Origin: Myxococcota bacterium
GTDB lineage: Bacteria; Myxococcota_A; Polyangia; JAAYKL01
DNA: 51,629 nt
Assembly: GCA_030065855.1 (NCBI GenBank)
Contig: JASJCT010000019.1
Span: forward strand, 1-51,629
Direction: 5' to 3'
Below are positions 8,420 through 17,491 of the stretch, in pieces. The translations under genes and the position numbers were made by a program. The number at the start of each line of letters is the position of its first letter. The stretch's first letter is position 1. Under the pieces are notes generated by a model. The model worked only from the letters and a program-made list of their open reading frames with translations, did no database searches and was not told where the DNA came from.

Positions 8420-10090
8420 CTAGCCCTTTTCCCAAGCAGTTTTGAAATAGTCGAGAATGATGGGCCTCATTTTGGTGTTCCAAGCAATACCTTCGCTCCT
8501 CAACCATCCCCGTCCAAAGATGAAGGCAGATGCCAGGAGCTCAGCTGTTAGATATCTCGTTGGAACAGTTAATCGCTCAATCCCGCGGATGCGTTTTTTC
8601 ATCTCACTCGGCAGTTCATCGTGGGTCCAGGCCAGATGCCATCCCCACTCGCCAAAGCTCGGTACGTTTTGATGGTAGGGCAGGGTTTTGAAGCCAGCCT
8701 GTTCAAGGGTCTTTCCAATGCACAAATACACCTGTTTGGCGTGGAAAGGGCTGGTGGACTGAATGCTCATCACAGCCCGTGGCGACATGCTGCGCTTTAA
8801 GGCTTTGTAAAATTCGACCGAGTAGAGTTTTGCAAGTTCGACCGTGCTGGGATCGGGAAAATCGATGATGACCACATCGTAAGGCCCGTGCAGGCCTCGG
8901 ATGAACAAATCAGCGTCGATATTTACAACGTGTACCTGTGCGATGGCATAGGCTGTTTTTCCATGAAGCTCGTGTGGTGCTTTTGTGGCCCGTTTGACCT
9001 CAGACAGGGGGCCAGGTGAGAGGCCTTGGGCCGCATCAATGGAGACGCGACTGCCGATGAGCGCGCCCTGGTTGAGCCGTATCAGGTCGGGATGGGTCGC
9101 TGCCAATTCAGTGATGCGCGCATCCAGATCGACTATGGTTATATCTGCCACATCCCCATATCGCAGGATTTCCCGTGCGGCAAGACCATCCCCACCCCCC
9201 AAGACGAGCACCTGCTTGCGGCTGTTTGCCACCGCCATGGGTGGGTGCACCAACAACTCGTGGTAGATATGCTCGTCTTCAGAGCTGAATTGGAGATGGC
9301 CGTTGATGTAGAGATGGGTCCGGTCACCTCGCTTGGTCATGACCAAATGCTGATAGGTCGTGGTTTCTGACAAAATAATGGGGTCGCGAAAGCAGCGCTG
9401 CTCCAATGTGGCCATCCACCCCTCGCTTGCACCTGCGGAAAGGGCGAGGCCAAGAGAAATAGCAATACCAGCGGTCAGCAGTATTCCCTGTCTTCGCACG
9501 AGGGGCCAAAAATAAAAAAGCCCGCCCATGCCGATGAGGGTATTGATGATGCCGAGCACCAGGGCAATGCGCTCGATGGAGAGCCGCGAAAGCAAGAAAT
9601 AGGTGAACACGAGCGCACCGGCGAGCGCACCCAAGTAATCCATGCAGAGAATATTGGAAAGGGAGGCCCGAAGAGAAGATGCGTATGTACTGTTGATTCG
9701 GATGAGCAAGGGAATTTCCAATCCAATAAGGACACCGATCAAGCACGCGAACGCATACATGGTGACCGCGTAAAACGTAGTGTATACAAATGTTACATAG
9801 ATGACGAGCACACTCGCACCCCCGGCAAAGCCGAGTGCTATTTCCAGCAGAAGAAACCTGTCTATCAGGTCCTTGGTGATTTTCTTTTGAAGCGCGGAAC
9901 CAATCCCCATGGCAAACAGCATCAGTCCGATAATGACGAAAATCTGCTCATGGGAGCTTCCCATTAGATTGTTACCGAGGGCCCCCAATGTATATTCGTA
10001 GACAATGCCGCACGCCCCCATCAGGATCGTCGAGATACCGAGGACCGTGCCGGCGTGTTTGAACCGGCGGCGCTGTGCCGTGAGATCCAT
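8420..10090 (-). CDS. membrane-bound spermidine synthase-like protein
   Basis: A 556-residue protein with about seven transmembrane helices (residues 15-220) joined to a spermidine-synthase fold. The catalytic domain keeps the family signatures TTTYQHLV, LYINGHLQFSSEDEHIYHE and the SAM-site GGGDG (298-302), then DFPDPS and the WGWHLAW tail. The likely reaction is aminopropyl transfer from decarboxylated SAM to a polyamine-like acceptor at the membrane. No S-adenosylmethionine decarboxylase is in the window. ATG 10090 is chosen over the GTG- or ATG-led upstream extension because AGGAT precedes it. It is the last gene of the PspA operon and overlaps nothing but lies 8 bases from the DUF350 stop. 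Confidence 0.88.
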   Translation of the reverse strand: MDLTAQRRRFKHAGTVLGISTILMGACGIVYEYTLGALGNNLMGSSHEQIFVIIGLMLFAMGIGSALQKKITKDLIDRFLLLEIALGFAGGASVLVIYVTFVYTTFYAVTMYAFACLIGVLIGLEIPLLIRINSTYASSLRASLSNILCMDYLGALAGALVFTYFLLSRLSIERIALVLGIINTLIGMGGLFYFWPLVRRQGILLTAGIAISLGLALSAGASEGWMATLEQRCFRDPIILSETTTYQHLVMTKRGDRTHLYINGHLQFSSEDEHIYHELLVHPPMAVANSRKQVLVLGGGDGLAAREILRYGDVADITIVDLDARITELAATHPDLIRLNQGALIGSRVSIDAAQGLSPGPLSEVKRATKAPHELHGKTAYAIAQVHVVNIDADLFIRGLHGPYDVVIIDFPDPSTVELAKLYSVEFYKALKRSMSPRAVMSIQSTSPFHAKQVYLCIGKTLEQAGFKTLPYHQNVPSFGEWGWHLAWTHDELPSEMKKRIRGIERLTVPTRYLTAELLASAFIFGRGWLRSEGIAWNTKMRPIILDYFKTAWEKG

Positions 10091-10098
10091 AAAATATC

Positions 10099-10965
10099 CT
10101 AGAGCATAAAGCAGATTACTGTGGCCATGCCAATGCTGACGATCCCTTCTATCCACGCAGCTGCGACATTTCGATCTCGTGCGATTTCTTTGGCAAGCGT
10201 TGTATTGGGAAGAAAGACACTATCGGTTACCTTGAGCAGGAGGAGCATGACGACAAACCCCACGGCCGCTACTACCCCGTACTCCGTTAGATTTTCTCGC
10301 CACGAAATAAAATCGCCGCTCGTGGCTTTGAACAGGATAATGCCAATGGCTATCAATCCACTGCCAAACGCAACACCCGCGGCTGCGTTGTCCTTTTCGA
10401 TGGCTTCGTGGATGTCATAAGAGGTGATGAGCTGATAGAAAAACCCAAACAATATTAACGTTACCTGTCCCAATCCGAAAAATGCAAGGGCAGACCACCA
10501 ATGACCGTGACCGCTAATGGCACCGGCAATGGTAAGGGCTGTGGCGATATAGCAGCCAAACTCCACTGCGCCGGTACCGACGTTCCTATCTTCGATTATC
10601 TCCTTTTTCGTGCTGAACTTGTAGAGCACCAGCTTGTCCACCACCACGCGGCCCACGTTGAGCGCTGCGACGCCGATAAGCGCATAGAGCGCATCGATAC
10701 CCACTGTCTTGAGCAGGTCCCCCCTGCTGATCTCCCTTACTGGGATCTCATCCCCAACTGCTGCTCCCAAGTAGATAATAATCACGCCCGCAAAATAGCC
10801 CGTGATACTGAGGCCCAACGCAGCGTTGTCTTTCTTTGTGAGCTCCTCATCGATCCTATAGGGCGTGACCGCATTCTGGACGATCTTGGCAACGAGCAGA
10901 ATGACGACGCCGAGCACCACATAGGCGAGTCCCAGACCGAGGGCATGCCAATCATCAACTATCAT
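10099..10965 (-). CDS. DUF350 membrane protein (YjfL-like), duplicated unit
   Basis: A 288-residue integral membrane protein with about eight helices made of two DUF350 units. The repeats are visible as KKDNAALGLSITGYFAGVII and EKDNAAAGVAFGSGLIAIGII, each followed by a short loop and two helices. DUF350/YjfL proteins are repeatedly found beside PspA-family genes but have no proven activity. ATG 10965 with GGAGGTG four bases upstream is preferred over the ORF extension to 10998, and it overlaps the upstream stop as ATGA, indicating translational coupling. Confidence 0.9.
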   Translation of the reverse strand: MIVDDWHALGLGLAYVVLGVVILLVAKIVQNAVTPYRIDEELTKKDNAALGLSITGYFAGVIIIYLGAAVGDEIPVREISRGDLLKTVGIDALYALIGVAALNVGRVVVDKLVLYKFSTKKEIIEDRNVGTGAVEFGCYIATALTIAGAISGHGHWWSALAFFGLGQVTLILFGFFYQLITSYDIHEAIEKDNAAAGVAFGSGLIAIGIILFKATSGDFISWRENLTEYGVVAAVGFVVMLLLLKVTDSVFLPNTTLAKEIARDRNVAAAWIEGIVSIGMATVICFML

Positions 10966-12422
10966 TTGCCACCTCCGAATCTGCTGCTGCGCCCCCAACT
11001 GCGGGAACGCCCGCTTCGCCCAAAGGGTGAGGAGCGGTGAGATGACGCAGCTCTCGTATACCGGCTACCGCGATATGTACCCCCACTGCGCACGTATTTG
11101 GAGCGGGCATAGCCACCGGATCTCAAGTACTTGCTCTTTGCACCGTAGCGCTGGCGCGTAGCGGTTCCGACCGATCCGTAGCGCTGCTTGCCAAATTGAT
11201 CTCGTCCGTAATACGTCTTGCCCCTGGCCGCATGCCCTCGATAGTCATTGTAGTGACGACCAAAAATGGTCGTTCCCCTGGCACCCCAAAGCAGACTGCT
11301 CAAGAATGCGTATTGGCCGTACCAGACCCAAAAGGAGCTGCCCCCGCTTCCCCGCTGCCAAGAGCCGTACTGATTTCCGTTCTGGCTGGGAGGACACATG
11401 TACGCGTACCCGGGCGGTTGCGCAACCGATGTGGCTTCGCTATCGAACTTGCCGGCTGGTTTGGATGCTAGGGCCATGCCCAAGTATCCCTTTGTCTTTT
11501 CGTAGACGTCACGTGTGATCTTTTCACGTTGGGAGGTGTTGGTGCTGGTACTTTCCCGCGTCGCCATATCGACGATGGTAACCGTTACCATGCGATAGGT
11601 GTGGTAAAACGCAACCTCCGTGCCCTCTTCGATTTCCATATCCTCTAATATCTTATCCCACGAGGTGTAGAGCTGCTTGCACAGGGATGGCACGACTTTT
11701 ACATCGCGCTTGAACCGGTCGTAAAGGGCGTCCAATTTCTCTACACTGCCGATAAGGGGTGCCCAGTGGATCTGATCGTTGGGTTTGGCAGTCTCCTGTT
11801 GTACCTGTTGCCACAATGTTGAAGCAGTCTGCGGGACATCGGCAACCAGCGCCAAGTAGCCGTCCAACTGGGGCTTTTTGGCAGGCCAGTCAATGGATGC
11901 CCGGGCGACCTGTGCCTTGATATCCGCGAGATCTACTGTCGCAATTTCTAGGTATCGGCGCTCTGTATCTGCTACACGCTGTGCGCGATTCTGTTTGAAC
12001 ATTGCGCGATCTCGGGCCCTGCTCGCCACTGTAGTAACCACTGCCAGTCCCTCTGTGGAGAACGCCTTTGCCGATTGGATCGCAGCATCAATCTTATCTT
12101 TTAGATCATCGTTGTCTTGACTGGCAGCCTCGGATGCTTGGCTAAGGGAGGCCTTTGCAGCGTTAAAATGCGTCTGTGCCTGCGCCAGCTTGCTTTCCCA
12201 ATCTGCTTTGACGTCAGTGAACAGGGACGGATCCTTTTTTAGATATTCGCGGGTCGACCGCTCGAGCTGGGCCGCTCCTTGAACGTTTTGATCGAATGCG
12301 GCGAGCTCAGCATCCAGCAGGGCTCGGGTCTTTTCGTTCAACCCACCACCGGCGATGAGCGCAACGATGAGTACCACCGTTACAGCCGCTCCGGCTAGAT
12401 AGAGGTTAGATTTTTTATCCAT
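10962..12422 (-). CDS. membrane-anchored helical protein with Gly/Ser/Arg/Tyr-rich tail
   Basis: A 486-residue protein that I do not recognise as a named family. One N-terminal helix (residues 8-26) anchors it. Residues 30-290 are mostly helical and probably coiled coil. A central Trp/Tyr-rich patch precedes a basic low-complexity tail of about 110 residues rich in Gly, Ser, Arg and Tyr, ending RSSRFGGGK. The layout suggests a periplasmic or cell-surface stalk with a disordered basic end that could bind polyanions. Membership of the PspA/DUF350 operon is clear from the ATGA overlap with the next gene. In E. coli the yjfIJKLM locus ends in a DUF1190 protein with a similar biased tail, but homology is not established. 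Confidence 0.8.
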   Translation of the reverse strand: MDKKSNLYLAGAAVTVVLIVALIAGGGLNEKTRALLDAELAAFDQNVQGAAQLERSTREYLKKDPSLFTDVKADWESKLAQAQTHFNAAKASLSQASEAASQDNDDLKDKIDAAIQSAKAFSTEGLAVVTTVASRARDRAMFKQNRAQRVADTERRYLEIATVDLADIKAQVARASIDWPAKKPQLDGYLALVADVPQTASTLWQQVQQETAKPNDQIHWAPLIGSVEKLDALYDRFKRDVKVVPSLCKQLYTSWDKILEDMEIEEGTEVAFYHTYRMVTVTIVDMATRESTSTNTSQREKITRDVYEKTKGYLGMALASKPAGKFDSEATSVAQPPGYAYMCPPSQNGNQYGSWQRGSGGSSFWVWYGQYAFLSSLLWGARGTTIFGRHYNDYRGHAARGKTYYGRDQFGKQRYGSVGTATRQRYGAKSKYLRSGGYARSKYVRSGGTYRGSRYTRAASSHRSSPFGRSGRSRSWGRSSRFGGGK

Positions 12423-12473
12423 CTGATCATCCTTCTAGAAGGCGTATAGTTCACCTCGGTCCGCGTGCGTCAC

Positions 12474-13127
12474 CTATCCGCGATAGATGGTAATGTCGTC
12501 GGGATGGATGTGATCAAAGAGGCGCGCTTCAAAGGGCTCCCCTGGCCATTTTTCAATACTGATCCGCCGCTTTCCATCTTCAGATATAAACTCCCAATGA
12601 TAAAACCCATCCCCATTATGAAATCCTTCGCCATCGCTCGCGTTGTTCTCGAAGAATCCCACCTCACCGCTCAATGCATACCGCCAAACACTGCCGTCAA
12701 ATGAAAATGATTCGGCAGTGGATTGTGCCTCATCCATGCGTATCAAATCCTCTTCATTGAGACCAAGCGTTTCAATGGTCGAGGCCGGTTGGGTGGACAG
12801 CAGAACGGCCCCCTCATCGCCTTCTGAGTATTCCAGGTAGATGCGCTGGTTTTTGTACGTACCGATCAGTTCAAAAGACACATCACTGTCAGTTTCATAT
12901 CGATGCCGCTTGTCCACTGCAAAGCTCAGATCTTCGAAGTCATCGCCAGCAGCGCGGATCTCGATGATATCGCCTGTGCGCGCATGCCACAGGCGAAGGT
13001 CGGCCAGATTAACATCGCCTTTTGCCTTCAACTTGTTGTTCTTGTTCTTGTTTTTGCGGCGAAATGCGGAAAACACGAGCCAACCGGCAACGGCGATCAG
13101 TATGATAACAAGAAATTCCTTTAGCAT
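12474..13127 (-). CDS. DUF4178/YjfK-like protein with N-terminal helix
   Basis: 217 residues: one transmembrane helix (5-22), a Lys/Asn-rich linker, then a beta-rich domain resembling DUF4178 (WRYALSGEVGFFEN and YHWEFISEDGKRR). It occupies the position of yjfK (DUF2491) in the E. coli yjfIJKL locus, directly after the PspA gene, and may do the same unknown job. Family assignment is by pattern only. The start at 13127 lacks a strong ribosome site but is twelve bases after the pspA stop. Confidence 0.8.
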   Translation of the reverse strand: MLKEFLVIILIAVAGWLVFSAFRRKNKNKNNKLKAKGDVNLADLRLWHARTGDIIEIRAAGDDFEDLSFAVDKRHRYETDSDVSFELIGTYKNQRIYLEYSEGDEGAVLLSTQPASTIETLGLNEEDLIRMDEAQSTAESFSFDGSVWRYALSGEVGFFENNASDGEGFHNGDGFYHWEFISEDGKRRISIEKWPGEPFEARLFDHIHPDDITIYRG

Positions 13128-13139
13128 GGATCCCGCGGA

Positions 13140-13826
13140 CTACTTCTTTTCGCTAGACAGTTCAGCCTTTAAGGCGTCGAGCTCGGCGTCAGCGTCTGAC
13201 ATATCGAGTGCGGCAAATTCAGCTTCGAGATCGGCATCGCCGGTATCGGTCATATCGTCATACGCCTTTGCCACGGCCTCTTCTTTTGCCACCGAATCTT
13301 CGAACCGCTTGAGCGAAGCAAAGGCATTGTCCCCCTCTGCCACACCGGCGAGGGCTTGGGCCACTTTCTTTTGGGCCTTGGCCGCGTTCTTCCTCGCGAT
13401 GAGGGTCGATGATGTTCGCTTTGCCTCGGCGATTTTCTTTCGGAGCTGATCGACCTGACCCTTGAGCTTGTCCCGCACGGATCGGGCGTCAATGACGGCT
13501 TGTTCCATCGAGGCTATCTGCCTATCTGCTTCACTCTTTTTGGCAAGTGCTTTTTTCGCCAGGTCTTCCCTACCTGAAGCGAGCGCTGCTTTTGCCTTAT
13601 CCTTCCAGTCTGCTGACTGACGTTGATACTTCTCATACTCTGCTTCCAAGCGATTGTGGTTGCTCATGGCTTCTGCCGAGGCCTTAATAACTCGGTTGAG
13701 CTCGCTCTCCATATCGCGAATGGTCTGCTTGACCGTTGTTTCGAATGTTGCGTCTTCCAGGGCATCCATACCTTCGTTGGCTTTGCCTTTGAAAACTCTC
13801 GATAGACGATTGAAAAATCCAGACAT
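13140..13826 (-). CDS. pspA: PspA/IM30-family protein (YjfJ-like)
   Basis: A 228-residue coiled-coil protein starting MSGFFNRLSRVFKGKANEGMD, the PspA/IM30 N-terminus with its amphipathic membrane-binding helix. Long helices follow to residue 185, then an acidic tail. PspA-family proteins assemble on stressed inner membranes as ESCRT-III-like polymers and limit proton leak. ATG 13826 has AAGGAG six bases upstream and gives the canonical N-terminus, so the longer frame to 13964 is rejected. It follows the DUF2170 gene and opens the core of the stress operon. No pspF or pspBC homologue is in the window. Confidence 0.93.
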   Translation of the reverse strand: MSGFFNRLSRVFKGKANEGMDALEDATFETTVKQTIRDMESELNRVIKASAEAMSNHNRLEAEYEKYQRQSADWKDKAKAALASGREDLAKKALAKKSEADRQIASMEQAVIDARSVRDKLKGQVDQLRKKIAEAKRTSSTLIARKNAAKAQKKVAQALAGVAEGDNAFASLKRFEDSVAKEEAVAKAYDDMTDTGDADLEAEFAALDMSDADAELDALKAELSSEKK

Positions 13827-13878
13827 GATGTTCTCCTTTTTTATATCCGTATCCAGCGCGCACGCACAGGTGGTTGAT

Positions 13879-14286
13879 TTACCTTTCCAAAAGTGCTCGG
13901 GCTGCAACCGTATCGACCAACAGAAAATCGAGACATGAGAGGATGTCATCCTCGTCGTCTGCACCCATTGCCTGCAGTTTGCAAAAATTGTTCAGCGTCA
14001 CAGCGACCTTACCCGAGTCCAGGTGATACAATTGAAACGAAGATGTGGAGATGCCGTTTTCCGCTGACAGCAACGTGTGCATCAATGCCGGGGTAATGGC
14101 GTCTGCGGGCAGTGTTTCGCAGGATATTGTATTGAATAACACGTCATCTTCCAGTGCCAGTGTGATGAGGATATCGCTTTCAAGATCTCGAATTTGTACG
14201 GTGTTTTCTTGTTGCGAGACGATCTCATAGCCGTTTTCCACCACCAGTTCGCCGATCTGATTGATGTAACTCCTTGATGCAGTCAT
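13879..14286 (-). CDS. DUF2170 family protein (YjfI-like)
   Basis: A 135-residue acidic cytosolic protein resembling YjfI/DUF2170, whose genes sit directly before yjfJ-type PspA genes. It has the small alpha/beta composition and conserved acidic DEDDILSCLDFLL end of that family. Fold class suggests a chaperone-like or adaptor role but nothing is proven. ATG 14286 is preferred to 14304 because AAGGAGAG precedes it. It is the promoter-proximal gene of the operon. Confidence 0.85.
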   Translation of the reverse strand: MTASRSYINQIGELVVENGYEIVSQQENTVQIRDLESDILITLALEDDVLFNTISCETLPADAITPALMHTLLSAENGISTSSFQLYHLDSGKVAVTLNNFCKLQAMGADDEDDILSCLDFLLVDTVAARALLER

Positions 14287-14330
14287 TATTCTCTCCTTGG
14301 TCATGGCCTACTGGGCTGCAATGCAAGACC

Positions 14331-14359
14331 ATAGTAGGCGGGGTAGCAAAGTAAAGCAA
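14331..14359 (-). promoter_or_regulatory. candidate sigma-70 promoter of the PspA operon
   Basis: Reading the minus strand, TTGCTT (14354-14359) and TACTAT (14331-14336) are separated by 17 bases, 45 bases before the DUF2170 start. The match to consensus is moderate. No acceptable sigma-54 site, as used by enterobacterial psp operons, was found here. Confidence 0.35.
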
Positions 14360-14374
14360 TTTGAAAAATTTTCA

Positions 14375-16738
14375 TCATTGGGAGGACGATATGCGCACGC
14401 GCTGGACGACTACGGTGTAGCGCCCATCGTCTCCTTCTATTTCGAGGAGGACAACAGAACCGATGGAACCCAAAAGTGCCTTGCGCGCAGCTGCCGGCCC
14501 GGCCACTTTCTTGCCATCGATGGCGACAATCCGATCTCCTTTTGAAAGGTCAGTAAGGGCCACATTCGACTGGGGTGAAATACCCGTAACAATGACCCGG
14601 CCCGGACTACCGCCGATAGTGATGGGCAGTCCGCCCCTTCCGGGTGGCGGACCGGTGACCGGAAGGGGGTCAGCCTGCCCAAATACATCAGTCGAGGCCC
14701 AGGTGCCTGGCGTTGGTTTCTGGGTCCGCACGACACCGAGGTTGTCTGCCGTGCCGTATGGGGTCGAGGCATGCTCTGCGGAAGGTGCCTCGTCGACTTC
14801 GGCGACCTGTACCAAATTCGAATCCCGATCGGGTTCAGTTTTCAAGACGAGCTTGATGTCTTCCTGATGGGTAGCGTTTGTGGTCTGGGCCCGACCGCGA
14901 TCTTTTCCGGCTGCTGTAAGATGGTAAGGACCACTGCCGGCACCCGTCAATGAAAATGTTCCGTCTGCCTCGGTTGTGGTAATGAGGGCCTGGGCCAGGC
15001 CTTTTGATATCGCGCGAGCCGTAACAGTAACATTTGATATGCCGAAACCGTTCTCGTTCAACACGCGCCCGTGCAGGGTTTTGTCAGCCAAGGGGAGGGT
15101 AATTTCCATCTCCATCGTGCTTCGAGGCTTACTTCGCACATTCCTGGTGGCAGCGACCCGGCCCTGGGCCCGGGCTTCAATTTTGTACTGCTTGGGCAAA
15201 TTTTTTAGCGTGGTGTACCCGTCGTTCTCGACGGTGGTAGTTCTCAAGAGACCGCCATTTGCGTCATAGACCGCGATTTCAGTACCGCGCACGGGATAGC
15301 CGCGCTCATCCACAGCGCGAACAGTGAGGGTCGTGCCGGGACGCATGGTAACCACGATATCTGACGGCGCAGTTTGGGGTGCCAGGATCAATTCAGCAGC
15401 CCGGTGCAACACGTAATCCGGGTGGGTAGCAGATACCGACAGCCTGCCAGGAGGGAGGCCGTCGATCGCAAATCGGCCGGTTGCATCCGTCGGTTGCCAG
15501 GTCTCAATCCCGCCCGTTGACTGGGTCGCATCGACCAGAGGAAGGGGCATATGATGGGGTCCGGAAAGGACGCGACCCGGTTCCGGTTCGATGCTTTGCA
15601 GCAAGGGCCATCCCCTACCGGCAGCGCGTACCAGGCGATGCCCAAAATCCCGGTCTCTACTAAACGGCAGCGCGACCATGGTGTTGTTAAACGCTTGATC
15701 CACCGCAACAGAGGCGCCAGCAATGGGTATGCCGTCTTCGGTTTGAACCATTCCAGAAACCCCAACGCCCTGCTCGAGACGCACGGTGACATTATCCCCT
15801 GGACGGAATTGAATCGGTGAGGACTGAATATACCCCTTTGCGACAACCGTTGCGGAATATATGCCTTCTACAAGCCCCCAAATACCTGCCCGGCCGGATA
15901 AATTTGGGGAAAAAGCGCGAGCAAGAAGCGCGTTTCCCACAGGTCTAACAATGACGGTCGCGTTTTCGCCAACCGGGTTGCCTTGGGCATTGATAACGGT
16001 GATGCTGGCGGTTCCCGCGGGTTCGAGTTCAATATCAGAGACCCATTCATCCCCCTGTTCGATGCGAATCGGATCCGCTGATATATGGGCAAATCCAGGC
16101 GCATGGGCCCATAGGACGTATTCACCCGCCCGCAGTCCAGCGATGGTTACTGCCCCATCTGGCTGCGTCTTGGTTTGACGGTTCGGCCACAGATCTGTTC
16201 CTGCGATCTGAAGACGGGTGGATCCGGCTGGATCTCCGTTTGGCTTGATAAATGATACGGTCAACGCGCTCCCGTCTTCGAGCACCAGCTCGACCGGGGC
16301 ACCGCATCGCGCATGGCGCTGACTCGATACCGACCGTTCAGGCGCAAATGCCCACACCTGGTAGGTCAGGGCCTCACTCAACCCTTCAAAGGCAAATTGT
16401 CCAGCACGGTCTGTGGTTGCGGTTAGCAGTGGATCCGGATGGGACCAGGGCTGATCCGTTAGATGAATACGAACGATTGCCGATGTGATTAGCGTTCCAT
16501 CAGCGTCTCTGACAGTGCCTGTCAATGTGCCGGTGCCGGTGATGTCTCGCGTAAACGGGATCGGGTCATCAGAGGGTCCACTGTGCGCTGCATCGCTGTC
16601 AAACGGTTGCGCTACTGAAAATGATTGTTTGGCAGGCCCATCAGAACCAGATCGCCCGCTTAGAAAAAGCACAGCTGTAACTGTTGCGCCTATCCCAATG
16701 CCCAAGCCGATCATCCATGCATCGCGTCGATGATTCAC
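14375..16738 (-). CDS. carboxypeptidase-regulatory repeats plus PDZ protein
   Basis: A membrane-anchored protein of about 787 residues. After one helix (IGLGIGIGATVTAVLFLS) come several Ig-like carboxypeptidase-regulatory domains, seen in repeats of the form GTVRDADGTLITSAIVRI and GRVLNENGFGISNVTVTAR. The last 80 residues are a PDZ domain (SPQSNVALTDLSKGDRIVAIDGKKVAG). The protein likely holds or presents envelope partners outside the membrane. Start is uncertain: GTG 16750 gives a GTGA overlap with the kinase-like stop but lacks a ribosome site, while GTG 16738 has GAGGT five bases upstream. No catalytic residues are visible. Confidence 0.85.
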   Translation of the reverse strand: MNHRRDAWMIGLGIGIGATVTAVLFLSGRSGSDGPAKQSFSVAQPFDSDAAHSGPSDDPIPFTRDITGTGTLTGTVRDADGTLITSAIVRIHLTDQPWSHPDPLLTATTDRAGQFAFEGLSEALTYQVWAFAPERSVSSQRHARCGAPVELVLEDGSALTVSFIKPNGDPAGSTRLQIAGTDLWPNRQTKTQPDGAVTIAGLRAGEYVLWAHAPGFAHISADPIRIEQGDEWVSDIELEPAGTASITVINAQGNPVGENATVIVRPVGNALLARAFSPNLSGRAGIWGLVEGIYSATVVAKGYIQSSPIQFRPGDNVTVRLEQGVGVSGMVQTEDGIPIAGASVAVDQAFNNTMVALPFSRDRDFGHRLVRAAGRGWPLLQSIEPEPGRVLSGPHHMPLPLVDATQSTGGIETWQPTDATGRFAIDGLPPGRLSVSATHPDYVLHRAAELILAPQTAPSDIVVTMRPGTTLTVRAVDERGYPVRGTEIAVYDANGGLLRTTTVENDGYTTLKNLPKQYKIEARAQGRVAATRNVRSKPRSTMEMEITLPLADKTLHGRVLNENGFGISNVTVTARAISKGLAQALITTTEADGTFSLTGAGSGPYHLTAAGKDRGRAQTTNATHQEDIKLVLKTEPDRDSNLVQVAEVDEAPSAEHASTPYGTADNLGVVRTQKPTPGTWASTDVFGQADPLPVTGPPPGRGGLPITIGGSPGRVIVTGISPQSNVALTDLSKGDRIVAIDGKKVAGPAAARKALLGSIGSVVLLEIEGDDGRYTVVVQRVRISSSQ

Positions 16739-16746
16739 CGGTGACC

Positions 16747-17412
16747 TCACGGAGGGGGAGGAAGGATAATATGGGCCTTCTCCTTATGGGATGAGATGAT
16801 GCAGTGCTCGATCTCGAGCACTTGCTCGATGAAGTCCCCTTCTGTCTCGTCCCGGGCTCGCTTTTTACGGTGTTTCAGGGTGGCGTGATACGTCGCATCG
16901 ATAAATGCGTGAAGGTCAGCCGCGTCGAGAAGTGTGGTGTATGTACCTTCTGCGATAATCACATCAATGCCGGTCAAAGAAACAATCTCATTGCTGATCC
17001 GATCTTCTTCAAAATACACCAGGGGCTTGTCAATTTCTTTTGCCCCTGCCTTTGCATCCTTTAAATGTGCATTCATCAGATCCAAATGCACCTCCCCAGG
17101 ACCGACCCAGGTGATATCTTCTCGGCGCTTGCGCGCATTTGATTTCGGCGGCAGCTCAAAGTAATCGTCCTGGCCCAGAATGACCACATTAAGCCCCTGC
17201 GTGCCGAGGTATTCGGCTGTTGTCGCCGCTGTCTCCGACTTACCAGATCCGGATTCACCAGCCACTGTCGCACCGATGATGCGACGGTGTTTACTGCGCA
17301 GATCTAGAATCGCCGTTGCGACCTTCTTGCCATTTTGGCGATGGTAATCCGTAATGACGAGCTTGTCTCCAATCATCTTTGCTGAACCTTTCTTCTGCGC
17401 CGCTGCTTCCAT
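16747..17412 (-). CDS. uridine kinase-like P-loop protein
   Basis: A 221-residue nucleoside-kinase/phosphoribulokinase-type P-loop protein. The Walker A motif GESGSGKS occupies residues 52-59. A DDYF segment and DVIIAEGTYTTLL (the usual strand before the acceptor site) follow. A helix rich in Lys/Arg (KHRKKRARDE) forms the lid region. The phosphate acceptor is unknown; uridine is only the best-known substrate of the fold. Start may be ATG 17412 or the in-frame ATG 17376, which has the better ribosome site. The stop overlaps the following PDZ-protein frame, suggesting co-expression. Confidence 0.82.
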   Translation of the reverse strand: MEAAAQKKGSAKMIGDKLVITDYHRQNGKKVATAILDLRSKHRRIIGATVAGESGSGKSETAATTAEYLGTQGLNVVILGQDDYFELPPKSNARKRREDITWVGPGEVHLDLMNAHLKDAKAGAKEIDKPLVYFEEDRISNEIVSLTGIDVIIAEGTYTTLLDAADLHAFIDATYHATLKHRKKRARDETEGDFIEQVLEIEHCIISSHKEKAHIILPPPP

Positions 17413-17491
17413 GGCGAGCTAGAAGTTTACACCCCAATCATCGATTGTTGACGGCCTTTTTGATCGAAGTCAAGTGTGGATGTCCCCTGTC

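Noticed and set aside
14290..14340. Sigma-54 promoter for the PspA operon
   Set aside because: A GG...GC pair appears in TGGTCTTGCATTGC, but the spacing is 9 bases, not the required 10, and the flanking bases do not match.
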